A stretch of 64,000 nucleotides of DNA from Fontisphaera persica (GTDB lineage: Bacteria > Verrucomicrobiota > Verrucomicrobiia > Limisphaerales > Fontisphaeraceae): assembly GCF_024832785.1 (NCBI RefSeq), contig NZ_CP116615.1, positions 1,488,001 to 1,552,000 of the forward strand, read 5' to 3'. Shown here piece by piece: positions 11,245 to 19,978 of the stretch (position 1 is the first letter of the stretch; each line of letters opens with the position of its first letter). Both the position numbers and the translations under genes were made by a program. A model generated the notes under the pieces. It made no database searches. It saw only the letters and a list, made by a program, of their open reading frames with translations, and had not been told where the DNA came from.

Positions 11245-12874
11245 ACCGGAAAACACGGGAGCTCCCATCCCTAATTTGCCCCCCGTGCTGCCCCCGGCCT
11301 TGCCGCCGGTCATTCCGCCCCCGCCCCCACCCACCGGCACCGTGCCTGGCGATGGCTCACTAGCGGCCCTGGTGGAGGGCAGGCTGCATCCCTTCACCCT
11401 CCTGCTTACGATCGGCCAAGCCATCCGCAATTTTTTCATACCGCTGGTGATTGTGCTGTTTCTCGGCCGCCGCACCGAGGGAACGTTCCTTTTTTGGATT
11501 GCGCTCATGGTGGGCTTGTCGTTGACCTATTCCCTAATCCGGTATTTCACCTTTTCCTACCGCATCACATCCCACGAACTCATCACCACCCAGGGGCTGC
11601 TGGGCCGCTTGGAACGCAAAATCCCGCTCTCCCGCGTGCAAGACGTACGCATCGAGCAATCCTTGGTTCAGCGCCTGCTGGGCGTCGTGGAGCTGCAAAT
11701 TGAAACCGCCGGCGGCCAGGGCGCAGAAGCCAACCTATCCGTCCTTGCGCTGGGAGAAGCGGAAAAATTGCGTGCGCTCATCCTGACGCATGCTGGGCGG
11801 GCAGTTCCCGCTCCGGCCGCCGCGGAAAGCCCCAGCCAGGCTGTCATGCCGTCCGAAGAAATTTTACGGCGGTTGACCTTGGGGGATTTGGTGCGCGCGG
11901 GTTTGACGTCTAATTATATTGCCTCGGCGTTGGTGGTGCTCCTGGTGGTCTGGCAACAATTGGATGACTTGCTGCCGGAGAGTGTCTATCAGCAGCTTGG
12001 CCGCTTTCTCGAACAATCTGTGAATCAAGCTGCCACCACCGGCCAGGGTTTTTCGTGGACCGCAGCTCTGATTCTGGCGCTGACCTTGCTCAGCGTGGGT
12101 TTGGTATTTTCCGTGGCCGGTTCCATCATGTTATTTTACGGGTTCACCCTGAGCCGATGTGGCGAGGACCTGCGACGCACTTACGGCTTGTTTACCCGAC
12201 GCTCCTCCAGTCTGCCCCGCCGGCGCATTCAAGTGCTGCGTATTGATGAACCGTGGCTGCGTCGTTGTCTGGGACTGGCTACGCTCAGAGCGGATACCGC
12301 AGGAAGTGCCCCAGGCGAAGAAGAAGAGGAAAAAAGCGGTCATGACGTCCTGCTGCCTGTGACTCGGCGCAATGAACTGGAGCCCCTGTTGCCAGCTATT
12401 TTGCCTGTTTTGGTCGGCGAACCTCAGACGCCCTGGCGCAGGGTCTCCCCTCGCGCCATTCGCCGCGGCACCCTCAAAGGAGCGTGGATGGTACTTTTAT
12501 TGACCACGGCCGCCTGCCTGGTATGGCAGAGCTGGGCGGGCCTGTGGCTGCTAGGCTTTCTTCCCGTCGTTTATGGCCTGAACGTCCAGGCCTATCGGCA
12601 TTTGGGCTATCGCTTGGGAGAGTTCTTTTTCTGGAGCCGCCAAGGCTGGCTCAGCCGTAAGACCTGGATTGTGCCCCTGCGCAACGCCCAGACGGTCATC
12701 CTGCATCAAAACCCCCTGGACCGCTGGCATGGCGTGGCCAGCATTCGCGTGGATACCGCCGGCCAGACTTCTACCGGCGGGGGGCCGCATTTGCACAACG
12801 TCCCTGCCGACGAAGCCCTGGAATTGGCGCGTGCCCTGGCCCAGAAAGCCTCGGCCCTGCGCTACCGCTGGTAA
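11234..12874 (+). CDS. Multi-bPH2-domain membrane protein, YdbT-like
   Basis: 546-aa membrane protein. A proline-rich N-terminus (residues 10-40) precedes three units, each made of a hydrophobic pair and a bPH2 domain. Unit 1 has TM about 60-105 then YRITSHELITTQGLLGRLERKIPLSRVQDVRIEQS. Unit 2 has TM about 230-305 then LRRTYGLFTRRSSSLPRRRIQVLRIDEPWLRR. Unit 3 has TM about 415-455 then GEFFFWSRQGWLSRKTWIVPLRNAQTVILHQNPLDR. The recurring phrase '(R/K)-I-P-L-x-R-V-Q-x-[VL]' ending in a 'V-D-T-A-G' strand marks the repeats. It overlaps the preceding single-bPH2 gene by 11 bp, and the pair probably forms one complex in the inner membrane. Function unknown beyond family resemblance. Confidence 0.85.
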   Translation: MASEPENTGAPIPNLPPVLPPALPPVIPPPPPPTGTVPGDGSLAALVEGRLHPFTLLLTIGQAIRNFFIPLVIVLFLGRRTEGTFLFWIALMVGLSLTYSLIRYFTFSYRITSHELITTQGLLGRLERKIPLSRVQDVRIEQSLVQRLLGVVELQIETAGGQGAEANLSVLALGEAEKLRALILTHAGRAVPAPAAAESPSQAVMPSEEILRRLTLGDLVRAGLTSNYIASALVVLLVVWQQLDDLLPESVYQQLGRFLEQSVNQAATTGQGFSWTAALILALTLLSVGLVFSVAGSIMLFYGFTLSRCGEDLRRTYGLFTRRSSSLPRRRIQVLRIDEPWLRRCLGLATLRADTAGSAPGEEEEEKSGHDVLLPVTRRNELEPLLPAILPVLVGEPQTPWRRVSPRAIRRGTLKGAWMVLLLTTAACLVWQSWAGLWLLGFLPVVYGLNVQAYRHLGYRLGEFFFWSRQGWLSRKTWIVPLRNAQTVILHQNPLDRWHGVASIRVDTAGQTSTGGGPHLHNVPADEALELARALAQKASALRYRW

Positions 12875-13136
12875 ACCAGGAGGGCCTCAAGGGCCGGTAA
12901 ACCACGGTCAGCATGGGGCCTCTTCACTTTCCGGTCTCCCCCCCACCGCAAGGACAAAAAGGAAAACATGGGTTGCTAAAATCAAGATTCTCCGCAGGCG
13001 GTTTTTCAGTACCTCCGGAAACCAGCGGCGCACTTGCTGACCGCTTTCACTTTTCTGTTGACCAATTTGGCCAATCATTGTGGCATCATTAAGTATTATC
13101 AAACCCACCTCGGGTTTGAACCGACGGAGCTGGAAC

Positions 13137-16100
13137 ATGGCACGAACGAGCAAGAAAGGCGGGCGGGCGCCCCGTTACTCGGCCGGCACGGCCAAGTACG
13201 ACGCGCACCACCGCGTATTGGAGCAGACCTATGGCGCCCTGGCTGATTTACGCCGCGAGTTGACGGATTCCAAAGAGCGCGTGGCGGAACGCAAAGAAAT
13301 CCTGGACCTTTTCTCCCGCTGCAACGATTCCCAGCGCGCCTGGCTGCTGCTGGAGGACTATTTTGAAAAATTGTCCCTTTCGCGGAAAGATTTTGCCGAC
13401 GGTGAATGGTGGCCCCGCATGTTGGCGGCCCACGGACAAATCCGTCTGGAAGAGCTGGCCTTTCTATTCCTGCGCACGGGACGCTCGCTCCCTTCAGAAT
13501 TAACCCCCTACGCCAACTATCAACGCCTGGCCGAACGCAACCAGGCCGAACGCGAACAACAATACCTGCAGGCGCTGGAACAATGGCTAATCCCGCCCCC
13601 GCCGGAACATCTGGACGCTCCGCGCGCCAATTTGCGGCTGCTCTGCTCCGTTGCCACTGCCGACAACGCCCCCTGCCTGCATGAACTGCGGGTCTATCTG
13701 AATCTGTATCGCCCGCGTTCCGGCGTTAAAAACCGGCCATTGGGAGAAATCCTGGAATTGAGCACCCGCAACCAAACCGAGCGGGAACTATTTTCACAAG
13801 AAGACTGGCAGGTGGTTCAATGGATAGCGGAACAACATGGGCAGGAATCGCCCGAGAACGAATACCTTAGCCTGCGAGGCGCCTCGCTGCTTGTCTGGTT
13901 GGTCCAATGGGGGCACACCCGGCGGCTTGAACAGTCCGGCCACCCCGACCCGCTCCAGTTCTTTGGCGAGATGGCGGAAATCGTCCCACTGCTGCAAGCG
14001 CAGGAGCAAAACCTGCACCTTGCCCACCAGGTTAAACTTGGTGACGGCCGCGAAGTGCCGTTGAGCGAGGTGCGTTTCTTTGCCGGCCGGCCCATGCTGG
14101 CATTGGTCAACCATCGCTTTTATTTGATGCGCAATCCGCCTCCGGCGGAATTGTTGGAATTCTGGCACACCCAGGCGCAAATCCCCATTGCCAAACTGAG
14201 CGCCCGTTTGCGGCTGCATCTGCGCCGCCAGAAGGCGCAAGGCATGGTGGACTGGGATCAAATCTGTGTGACCCACCAGGCGCGGCCCCGCTTTGTCTTT
14301 GAATTGCTGGGCGACACGGTGCGTCTCCAACTGCTGGCCATCAGCGATCGGGATGGCAGCCAATGGCATTGGACCGGCCAGGAATGGCAACGGCGTCAAG
14401 CCGGAGATAATGGCAACGGCGCCGCCCACTTTGCCGACCCCAACCACCCGGAAGTGCTGGAAGACCCCCGGCTGGACGCCGCCACGCAATGGCTGCGGCG
14501 GCTGGACTGGTTCACTCCCGAACCCGGTCTCTGGCTGGGCGACGCCAATGAAACCTTCCTGGGCACGCTGGCCGCCATCTGGCCCAACCGCCCCAAAGAG
14601 GCCGAGTATCTGGGCAATCCCGCCTTCCAGCGCCTCTTCATCCAGCCCAAACTTTTACGGCCCAAACTCATCGTCAAGGGCAGTGGCATTGACTGGTTGA
14701 GCGTTTCCGCGGAATGGGAAGCGGAAGGGATGCGCCTGACCAAGGCCGACCTTGAGCGCCTGGCGGTGGCCACCAGCCGCTTCGTGCAACTGCCCGATGC
14801 CGGATGGGTCGAGTTGAACACCGAAGCCCTCGCCCAGGCGCATGAAGTAATGGCGGATTTGGGATTAGAAAATCTCAGCCCCATCGAGCAGAAAATCGGG
14901 TTGGAACAGGCCGCTCATCTCGATCCAGCCGAACTAAATCGTTTTGCCGATACCTCTGAAATGCGCGCCTTGCGCCAGCGGCTGGCGAATTTCAAAGGCA
15001 TTCCTTCGGTCCCTCTGCCGCCCACCGTCAAGGCCGAGATGCGGCCTTATCAAAAGGAAGGCTTTGACTTTCTCTGCCATCTTACACGACTCAAACTGGG
15101 AGGCATATTGGCGGATGACATGGGCTTGGGCAAAACCCTGCAAACGCTGGCCTGGCTGGCCTGGCTCAAGCAGGAAAATCCCAAAAATCCCAAGCCCTCC
15201 CTGGTTATCTGCCCGGCTTCAGTGCTGCACAACTGGCGGCGTGAGGCCGAAAAGTTTGTGCCAGACATGCGCGTGCTGGTGCTGGAAAGCGGACAGGCCC
15301 GCCACAACTTGCGCAAGCAAATCCCCCATTATGATCTGATTGTCACCAATTATGCCCTGCTCCGGCGGGACTTGACAGAGCTGGCCAAGTTTTCTTTCCG
15401 CGCCGTAATTCTGGATGAGGCCCAATTCATCAAGAATCCCACCGCCCAGGTGACCCAGTCGGTCAAGGAGCTTAAGGCAGACCAGCGCCTGGCGCTCACG
15501 GGCACACCGCTGGAAAACCGCCTGCTGGACCTGTGGAGCATCACCGATTTCATCCAGCCCGGCTATCTTGGCACGCAAGAGCATTTCCACGAATTATACG
15601 AACCGAAGGTCGCCGGGGATGGCGAGGAAGCTCTGACGCAATTACGCATCGCGCGCCGCCGTCTCTCGGCCCGGCTGCGGCCCATCATGATTCGCCGCCT
15701 CAAACAACAGGTGGCCAAAGACCTGCCGGACCGCATTGAAGAGCGCCGTGACTGCGAGCTGGGCGAGCAACAACGCAAACTTTACCTGGCGGAGTTGCGC
15801 CGCAGCCGCGAGCAAATCTCGCAAATCGTCGCCGAAAAAGGCCTGAACAAGAGCAAGATGCATGTGCTGGCCGCGCTGACCCGGTTGCGGCAAATTTGCT
15901 GTCATCCCGCCCTGGTGGGCAACGACTCACCGTCTGGCAAAACTGAAACCCTGTTTGAACTGCTGGAACCTTTGTTAGCCCAAAACCACAAGGTTTTGCT
16001 TTTCTCGCAATTCGTGCAAATGCTCCGGTTGCTGGAAAAGGAATGCCAACAACGCAACATTCCCACTCACATCCTCACCGGCGAAACGAAGGAACGCCAG

Positions 16101-16442
16101 GCGGTGGTTCAGGCCTTCCAAAACGACCCCCATGCCTCAGTATTTCTGTTGAGCTTGCGGGCTGCAGGCACGGGGTTGAACCTCACCACGGCCAGTTATG
16201 TCATTCTTTATGACCCGTGGTGGAATCCGGCTGTCGAAGCGCAGGCCATTGACCGCTCGCATCGCATCGGGCAAACGCGCACCGTCAACGCCTACCGGCT
16301 GATTAGCCCGGGCACCGTGGAGGAAAAAATCTGGGATTTGCAACAACGCAAGGCACAAACCATTGCGGATGTGCTGGGCGAAGAAGGCTTCACTCGCAGT
16401 CTCACGCAGGCCGATTTGGAATACCTTTTCCGCGAAGACTGA
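13137..16442 (+). CDS. SNF2/Swi2-family DNA-dependent ATPase
   Basis: 1101-aa helicase-like translocase. The ATPase core starts near residue 630: RPYQKEGFDFL, Walker A ADDMGLGKT (about 662), the ICPASVLHNW segment (motif Ia), motif II LDEAQFIKN (about 758), motif III LTGTPLENRLLDLWS. The C-terminal RecA lobe has LLFSQFVQML, LSLRAAGTGLNL (motif V) and DRSHRIGQTRTV (motif VI). The N-terminal 600 residues are family-specific and lack a recognisable SWIM zinc finger. Start at ATG 13137, with GGAG 7 bp upstream. Bacterial SNF2 proteins such as RapA act on nucleoprotein or RNA polymerase complexes; the target here is unknown. Confidence 0.93.
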   Translation: MARTSKKGGRAPRYSAGTAKYDAHHRVLEQTYGALADLRRELTDSKERVAERKEILDLFSRCNDSQRAWLLLEDYFEKLSLSRKDFADGEWWPRMLAAHGQIRLEELAFLFLRTGRSLPSELTPYANYQRLAERNQAEREQQYLQALEQWLIPPPPEHLDAPRANLRLLCSVATADNAPCLHELRVYLNLYRPRSGVKNRPLGEILELSTRNQTERELFSQEDWQVVQWIAEQHGQESPENEYLSLRGASLLVWLVQWGHTRRLEQSGHPDPLQFFGEMAEIVPLLQAQEQNLHLAHQVKLGDGREVPLSEVRFFAGRPMLALVNHRFYLMRNPPPAELLEFWHTQAQIPIAKLSARLRLHLRRQKAQGMVDWDQICVTHQARPRFVFELLGDTVRLQLLAISDRDGSQWHWTGQEWQRRQAGDNGNGAAHFADPNHPEVLEDPRLDAATQWLRRLDWFTPEPGLWLGDANETFLGTLAAIWPNRPKEAEYLGNPAFQRLFIQPKLLRPKLIVKGSGIDWLSVSAEWEAEGMRLTKADLERLAVATSRFVQLPDAGWVELNTEALAQAHEVMADLGLENLSPIEQKIGLEQAAHLDPAELNRFADTSEMRALRQRLANFKGIPSVPLPPTVKAEMRPYQKEGFDFLCHLTRLKLGGILADDMGLGKTLQTLAWLAWLKQENPKNPKPSLVICPASVLHNWRREAEKFVPDMRVLVLESGQARHNLRKQIPHYDLIVTNYALLRRDLTELAKFSFRAVILDEAQFIKNPTAQVTQSVKELKADQRLALTGTPLENRLLDLWSITDFIQPGYLGTQEHFHELYEPKVAGDGEEALTQLRIARRRLSARLRPIMIRRLKQQVAKDLPDRIEERRDCELGEQQRKLYLAELRRSREQISQIVAEKGLNKSKMHVLAALTRLRQICCHPALVGNDSPSGKTETLFELLEPLLAQNHKVLLFSQFVQMLRLLEKECQQRNIPTHILTGETKERQAVVQAFQNDPHASVFLLSLRAAGTGLNLTTASYVILYDPWWNPAVEAQAIDRSHRIGQTRTVNAYRLISPGTVEEKIWDLQQRKAQTIADVLGEEGFTRSLTQADLEYLFRED

Positions 16443-16578
16443 GCCCGCTGGCAGGTGGCGTGTCTGCCCCCCTTGCAGGGGTAACCTCAAAGGCTTCGCC
16501 TGGAGGGCGTGCCTCTCTACGGCCCTCCCATCCATAAATTAAGCTGCACGCGGCGGGGCCAGTGATTATCTTCTTGCT

Positions 16579-17118
16579 GTGACCGTTGTGCGAAATATTA
16601 CCAATCTTGCGCTTATTGGTTTCATGGGCACCGGCAAGACCACCATCGGAAGGATGCTGGCCTCGCAGTTAGGCTATGATTTCCTGGATACGGACCATTG
16701 GATTGAAGCCGCCGCCGGAAAATCCATTCCCGAAATCTTCAACCAAGCTGGCGAAGCGCACTTCCGCTTCCTGGAACAGCAAGTCTTGACTGACCTTGCC
16801 AAGCGCCAGCATACCGTCATTGCCACTGGCGGCGGATTGCCTTGTTACCAGGACAATTTGGAAAAACTTCGCCAACACTCCTACGTAGTATGTCTTTGGG
16901 CATCGCCGGAAACCATCTTCGAGCGCGTGCGCCACAATACCCACCGGCCATTGCTGCAACACCCCGATCCTTTAAGCCGCATCCGTGAACTCCTGGTCCT
17001 GCGCGAGCCTTTTTATCGCCAGGCTGACCTGCTGGTTTCCTCTGACGGCCGGCCGTCGCGCGAAATTGTGCAGCACATCCTCCACGAGTTTCAAAACCGT
17101 AAGGCCGCCAGCGGCTAA
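16579..17118 (+). CDS. aroK: Shikimate kinase
   Basis: 179-aa cytosolic kinase that phosphorylates the 3-hydroxyl of shikimate in the chorismate pathway. P-loop GFMGTGKTTIGRML near residue 15. The shikimate-binding Asp/Arg are in FLDTDHWIEAAAG and AHFRFLEQQVL, the GGG substrate loop is ATGGGLPC, and the LID Arg segment is RHNTHRPLL. The start is a GTG at 16579; a second in-frame GTG lies at 16588. It is followed after 4 bp by queG, so the two are co-transcribed. No other aro genes are nearby. Confidence 0.92.
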   Translation: MTVVRNITNLALIGFMGTGKTTIGRMLASQLGYDFLDTDHWIEAAAGKSIPEIFNQAGEAHFRFLEQQVLTDLAKRQHTVIATGGGLPCYQDNLEKLRQHSYVVCLWASPETIFERVRHNTHRPLLQHPDPLSRIRELLVLREPFYRQADLLVSSDGRPSREIVQHILHEFQNRKAASG

Positions 17119-17122
17119 TCCC

Positions 17123-18157
17123 ATGTCTGAGCAGCTTAAAAACGCCGTGCAGAAGGCCGCCCGCGCGTTGGGCTTCTCCCTTTGCCGCGTAACGGATGCC
17201 CGCCCCCCCGATCCGGACCAACGCCTGCGTCAATGGCTGCAAGCGGGTTTTCACGGCGAAATGCAATGGATGGCCCGCTCCCTGCCCAAACGCGAAGACT
17301 TGCAGGCCATTTTATCTGAAGTCCGCAGTGTGGTCTGTGTAGCGGCTGCTTATCCGGCTCCCCCCGCCCCGCCCCCCGCCGGAGCAGGATTTGTTGCACG
17401 GTACGCCCGTGGTGCGGACTATCATCAAATCCTGGGGGGAAAGCTGGCTGAACTGGCCGCCTTGCTGAATCGCGAAGGCGGTGCCGGCACGCGCAGCCTC
17501 TGGTACGTGGACACCGGCCCCATCCTCGAGCGCGCCCTGGCTCAACGAGCTGGCATCGGTTTTATTGGCAAACACAGCCAGCTCATCAACCGCCATCATG
17601 GCAACTGGCTTTTGTTGGGGGAAATCCTGACCACCGTGGCTTTACCGCCTGATACCCCCGAACGCAATCGTTGTGGCACGTGCACCCGCTGTCTGGCGGC
17701 CTGCCCCACCCGGGCCATCACTGCACCCTTCACCCTTGATGCCCGCCGTTGCATCTCTTATCTCACCATCGAATTAAAAGGTGCAATCCCGGAGGAGTTG
17801 AGACCTCTAATAGGCACGCGCATCTTCGGTTGTGATGACTGTCTAGAAGTTTGTCCCTGGAATCGCTTTGCCGGCGAAGCCTCGCCCCTGCTTCAACGGT
17901 GGGGCCGGCAGGACTTGCAGGCGCCAGATTTGCTGGAATTGCTGCAATTGGACGAGGCTGGGTTCCGGCAAAGATTTCAAGGTACCCCCCTGCAAAGAAG
18001 CAAACGCCGAGGCTTGCTGCGTAATGTGTGCGTCGCCTTGGGCAACTTGGGCAGAACAGAAGCCCTACCTTTTCTGGAAAAGGCCGTCCAAGACCCTGAG
18101 CCACTCATCGCAGAACACGCCCGCTGGGCCATCAAGCGCATCCAAACCGACCGCTAG
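17123..18157 (+). CDS. queG: Epoxyqueuosine reductase
   Basis: 344-aa cobalamin- and iron-sulfur-dependent enzyme performing the last step of queuosine synthesis, reducing epoxyqueuosine to queuosine in tRNA. Two [4Fe-4S] motifs are visible: CGTCTRCLAACPTRAI (about residue 178) and CDDCLEVCPWNRF (about 239). They are preceded by the family segment GFHGEMQWMARSLPKR and the RYARGADYH region. The C-terminus (RNVCVALGNLG... ALPFLEKAVQDPEPLIAEHARWAI) is a HEAT-like repeat that usually caps full-length QueG. The ATG at 17123 follows the aroK stop by 4 bp; an upstream open stretch overlapping aroK was ignored. Confidence 0.95.
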   Translation: MSEQLKNAVQKAARALGFSLCRVTDARPPDPDQRLRQWLQAGFHGEMQWMARSLPKREDLQAILSEVRSVVCVAAAYPAPPAPPPAGAGFVARYARGADYHQILGGKLAELAALLNREGGAGTRSLWYVDTGPILERALAQRAGIGFIGKHSQLINRHHGNWLLLGEILTTVALPPDTPERNRCGTCTRCLAACPTRAITAPFTLDARRCISYLTIELKGAIPEELRPLIGTRIFGCDDCLEVCPWNRFAGEASPLLQRWGRQDLQAPDLLELLQLDEAGFRQRFQGTPLQRSKRRGLLRNVCVALGNLGRTEALPFLEKAVQDPEPLIAEHARWAIKRIQTDR

Positions 18158-18199
18158 GCGACTCCATCCGCCGGAGTACCCTCCTTGGCACCAGACAGC

Positions 18200-18352
18200 T
18201 TACACGGCGGGTTTGGGTTGCTCCGGGGGTTTGCTGGTAAGCAACGCGACCACGACCGACACCAGGAATCCCAAAGGAATGGTCACAATGGCAGGCTGGC
18301 TGAAAGGCACGCTGGCCCGCGCCAGCTCCCCCCGGCCTGGAAGGCCAAATCG
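18200..18352 (-). pseudogene. Remnant: C-terminal tail of a sodium:solute (acetate-type) symporter
   Basis: Read on the minus strand, 18200-18352 encodes the end of a membrane transporter. The phrase PFSQPAIVTIPLGFLVSVVV is followed by ALLTSKPPEQPKPAV and a TAA. This matches the last transmembrane helix and tail of ActP/SSS-type symporters. A TGA lies in frame about 50 codons upstream. In the other frame, across a run of six Gs, an open stretch continues upstream (NAEAGLAADFDDLAFQAG), suggesting a frameshift as well as truncation. The remaining 450-500 residues of such a protein are absent. The family name rests on my recognition of the tail only. Confidence 0.5.
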
Positions 18353-18547
18353 TCAAAATCCGCCGCCAAACCGGCTTCAGCGTTGAACGCCATCGGAGCG
18401 AGTTCGCCCTCCCCTAAAGTCACCACGCCATCGCACGCATTCTGCGCCCACGCCAACTCAACCGCCCAGGCGAAAAGCGCCTGAGGTGAGTAGTTACCTC
18501 ACCTGCGGGAGAAAACTTGCCCCCATCGCTGCCCGCCTGCCTGGGCT
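18353..18547. other. Intergenic debris with a short perfect hairpin
   Basis: No complete gene. The minus strand holds a short open stretch that may belong to the broken symporter or its replacement. At 18484-18504 a 7-bp perfect inverted repeat (AGGTGAG / CTCACCT, 7-nt loop) lies just past the stop of the minus-strand CDGSH gene. It lacks a T-run, so it is at best a weak terminator or processing signal. Confidence 0.4.
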
Positions 18548-19345
18548 CTATGACACCGGCAGCTTGGCGTGAGTACCATCGCAATAGGGTGGATTGTGCG
18601 TATGCTTGCATCCACACAATGCCACGCGCTTGCTTTCCGCCACTTCCACTTGCAGGGGCTTGAGGCCGGTGCCTTTGTGCGCTCCATCACAAAACGGCTG
18701 GTTTTGGGAGCGGCCACAGGCGCACCACCAGTGGGCGCCCGCATTGAGCGTGACAATGTAAGGACTGCGCTTGGCCATTAACGGTTCCATTGGCGTTTCA
18801 GGTTCAGGAGGGTCGGCTGCCACAGCGCCTTCCGGCGCAGCTTCGGCAGCGGGCGCTGAGGCGGGAGATTCGTCCTTGCGGCGGAAAAGGGCCTGCACGT
18901 CCGCCACATTGAGGTCGGTTAAATCAAAACTCACCGAGGGCGCTCGTTCCTGCGCCACCTTGATTTGGTTGGCGATGGTTTTGGCCGTTTCCTGAGCGTA
19001 ATACCGCACGGCGCCCACGCTGATGTCAGCGCGGAAAATGATGACGAGCATGCAATGCTCGTCCACGTTGAGCATGAGCGTGCTGCAACGCTCGCCCTGC
19101 TGATAAAGCCCTGGAAACTTGTCTTCATTCAGCAGGCCGGCCATGAACTGGACAGCATTGAAAGAATTGGAGGCCAACGTGGCCAGAACATCTGGAGGAA
19201 AGGCGTTTTGCTCGCCGGCCAGATGAATCAAATGGCCGGCTTTTTCGACCAGGAGGGCGGCATCGGCATCGGTCTTGCCGAGCAGCTCTTTCAGGGCCTG
19301 ATCCAGGCACTGAAAATCCTCCTCGATCAATTGCGGGAAACCCAT
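18548..19345 (-). CDS. Roadblock/LC7 protein fused to two CDGSH iron-sulfur motifs
   Basis: 265-aa protein in two parts. Residues 1-135 are a Roadblock/LC7 (MglB-like) domain: [16 protein letters not shown], an [18 protein letters not shown] helix, [21 protein letters not shown] and a final helix after [14 protein letters not shown]. Residues 136-190 are an Ala/Pro/Glu linker. The C-terminus holds two CDGSH motifs, C208-A-C210...PFC219-DGAH223 and C244-G-C246...PYC255-DGTH259. Each has the 3Cys-1His pattern that binds a [2Fe-2S] cluster in mitoNEET-type proteins. The start at 19345 lies 1 bp after the MglA stop, so the genes are co-translated. Roadblock proteins bind and regulate small GTPases; CDGSH clusters carry electrons or sense redox state or pH. 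A redox-tuned GTPase regulator is inference. Confidence 0.85.
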   Translation of the reverse strand: MGFPQLIEEDFQCLDQALKELLGKTDADAALLVEKAGHLIHLAGEQNAFPPDVLATLASNSFNAVQFMAGLLNEDKFPGLYQQGERCSTLMLNVDEHCMLVIIFRADISVGAVRYYAQETAKTIANQIKVAQERAPSVSFDLTDLNVADVQALFRRKDESPASAPAAEAAPEGAVAADPPEPETPMEPLMAKRSPYIVTLNAGAHWWCACGRSQNQPFCDGAHKGTGLKPLQVEVAESKRVALCGCKHTHNPPYCDGTHAKLPVS

Positions 19346-19346
19346 A

Positions 19347-19964
19347 TCACGCAATTTTTCTGCCGCCCAAATTGATGAATTTATGCAACAACATGCGCAC
19401 AATCATGTTCATCGTCTCAAACACCCCCTCGCACTTCGTTGCCGTGGCCGGAAACGACGGGACTTGCACATCGCGGTTGTTGAGCAGGAATTCCATGTAC
19501 TCAATGGGGGCTACATTCGGCAGGTCGCGCTTGTTGTATTGCAGCACGTAGGGGATGTCGTCGAGGTTTAACTTGAGCGATTTCAAGTTGTCTATCAAGT
19601 TCTGAAAGCTCTCTACATTTTCCTGCATCTTGTCGTACTGGCTGTCGGCCACAAAAACAATGCCGTCCACACCGCGCAGCACCAATTGACGGGTGGTGTT
19701 GTAAATCACCTGGCCGGGCACGGTATAGAGCTGGAACTTGGTTTTGTAGCCCTTGATGGCCATGGCCTCCAAAGGCATGAAGTCGAAAAACAAGGTGCGG
19801 TCGGAGCTGGTGGCCAGGGAAACCATTTTGCCCTTGGCCTCCGGGCTGGCCACTTGCACATTGGCATGGACCTGCTCCAGATTCGTGGTCTTGCCACATT
19901 TGGCCGGCCCGTAATAAACGATTTTGACCTGCAGCTCTTTCGTGGCTTGATTGATAATCGCCAT
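19347..19964 (-). CDS. MglA-type small Ras-like GTPase
   Basis: 205-aa GTPase of the MglA (gliding and polarity) family. G1 is YYGPAKCGKTTN (residues 18-28), the switch I region includes SDRTLFFDFMPL, and G3 is the MglA-style TVPGQ (81-85) instead of DxxGQ. The TRQLVLRGVDGIVFVADSQ helix-strand follows, G4 is NKRD (144-147), and the G5 region is ATATKCEG. In Myxococcus and Thermus, MglA-GTP sets cell polarity and activates type IV pili or gliding motors, while Roadblock proteins (MglB) act as its GAP. Here it is the middle gene of a three-gene operon between two Roadblock proteins (14 bp and 1 bp spacing), strongly suggesting they regulate it. The type IV pilus genes of this window are 20 kb away. 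Confidence 0.95.
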   Translation of the reverse strand: MAIINQATKELQVKIVYYGPAKCGKTTNLEQVHANVQVASPEAKGKMVSLATSSDRTLFFDFMPLEAMAIKGYKTKFQLYTVPGQVIYNTTRQLVLRGVDGIVFVADSQYDKMQENVESFQNLIDNLKSLKLNLDDIPYVLQYNKRDLPNVAPIEYMEFLLNNRDVQVPSFPATATKCEGVFETMNMIVRMLLHKFINLGGRKIA

Positions 19965-19978
19965 AGGTTGTTTGGGGG

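Noticed and set aside
16502-16528. Inverted repeat GGAGGGC/GCCCTCC after the SNF2 gene as a terminator
   Set aside because: 13-nt loop and no T-run; not convincing as a rho-independent terminator.
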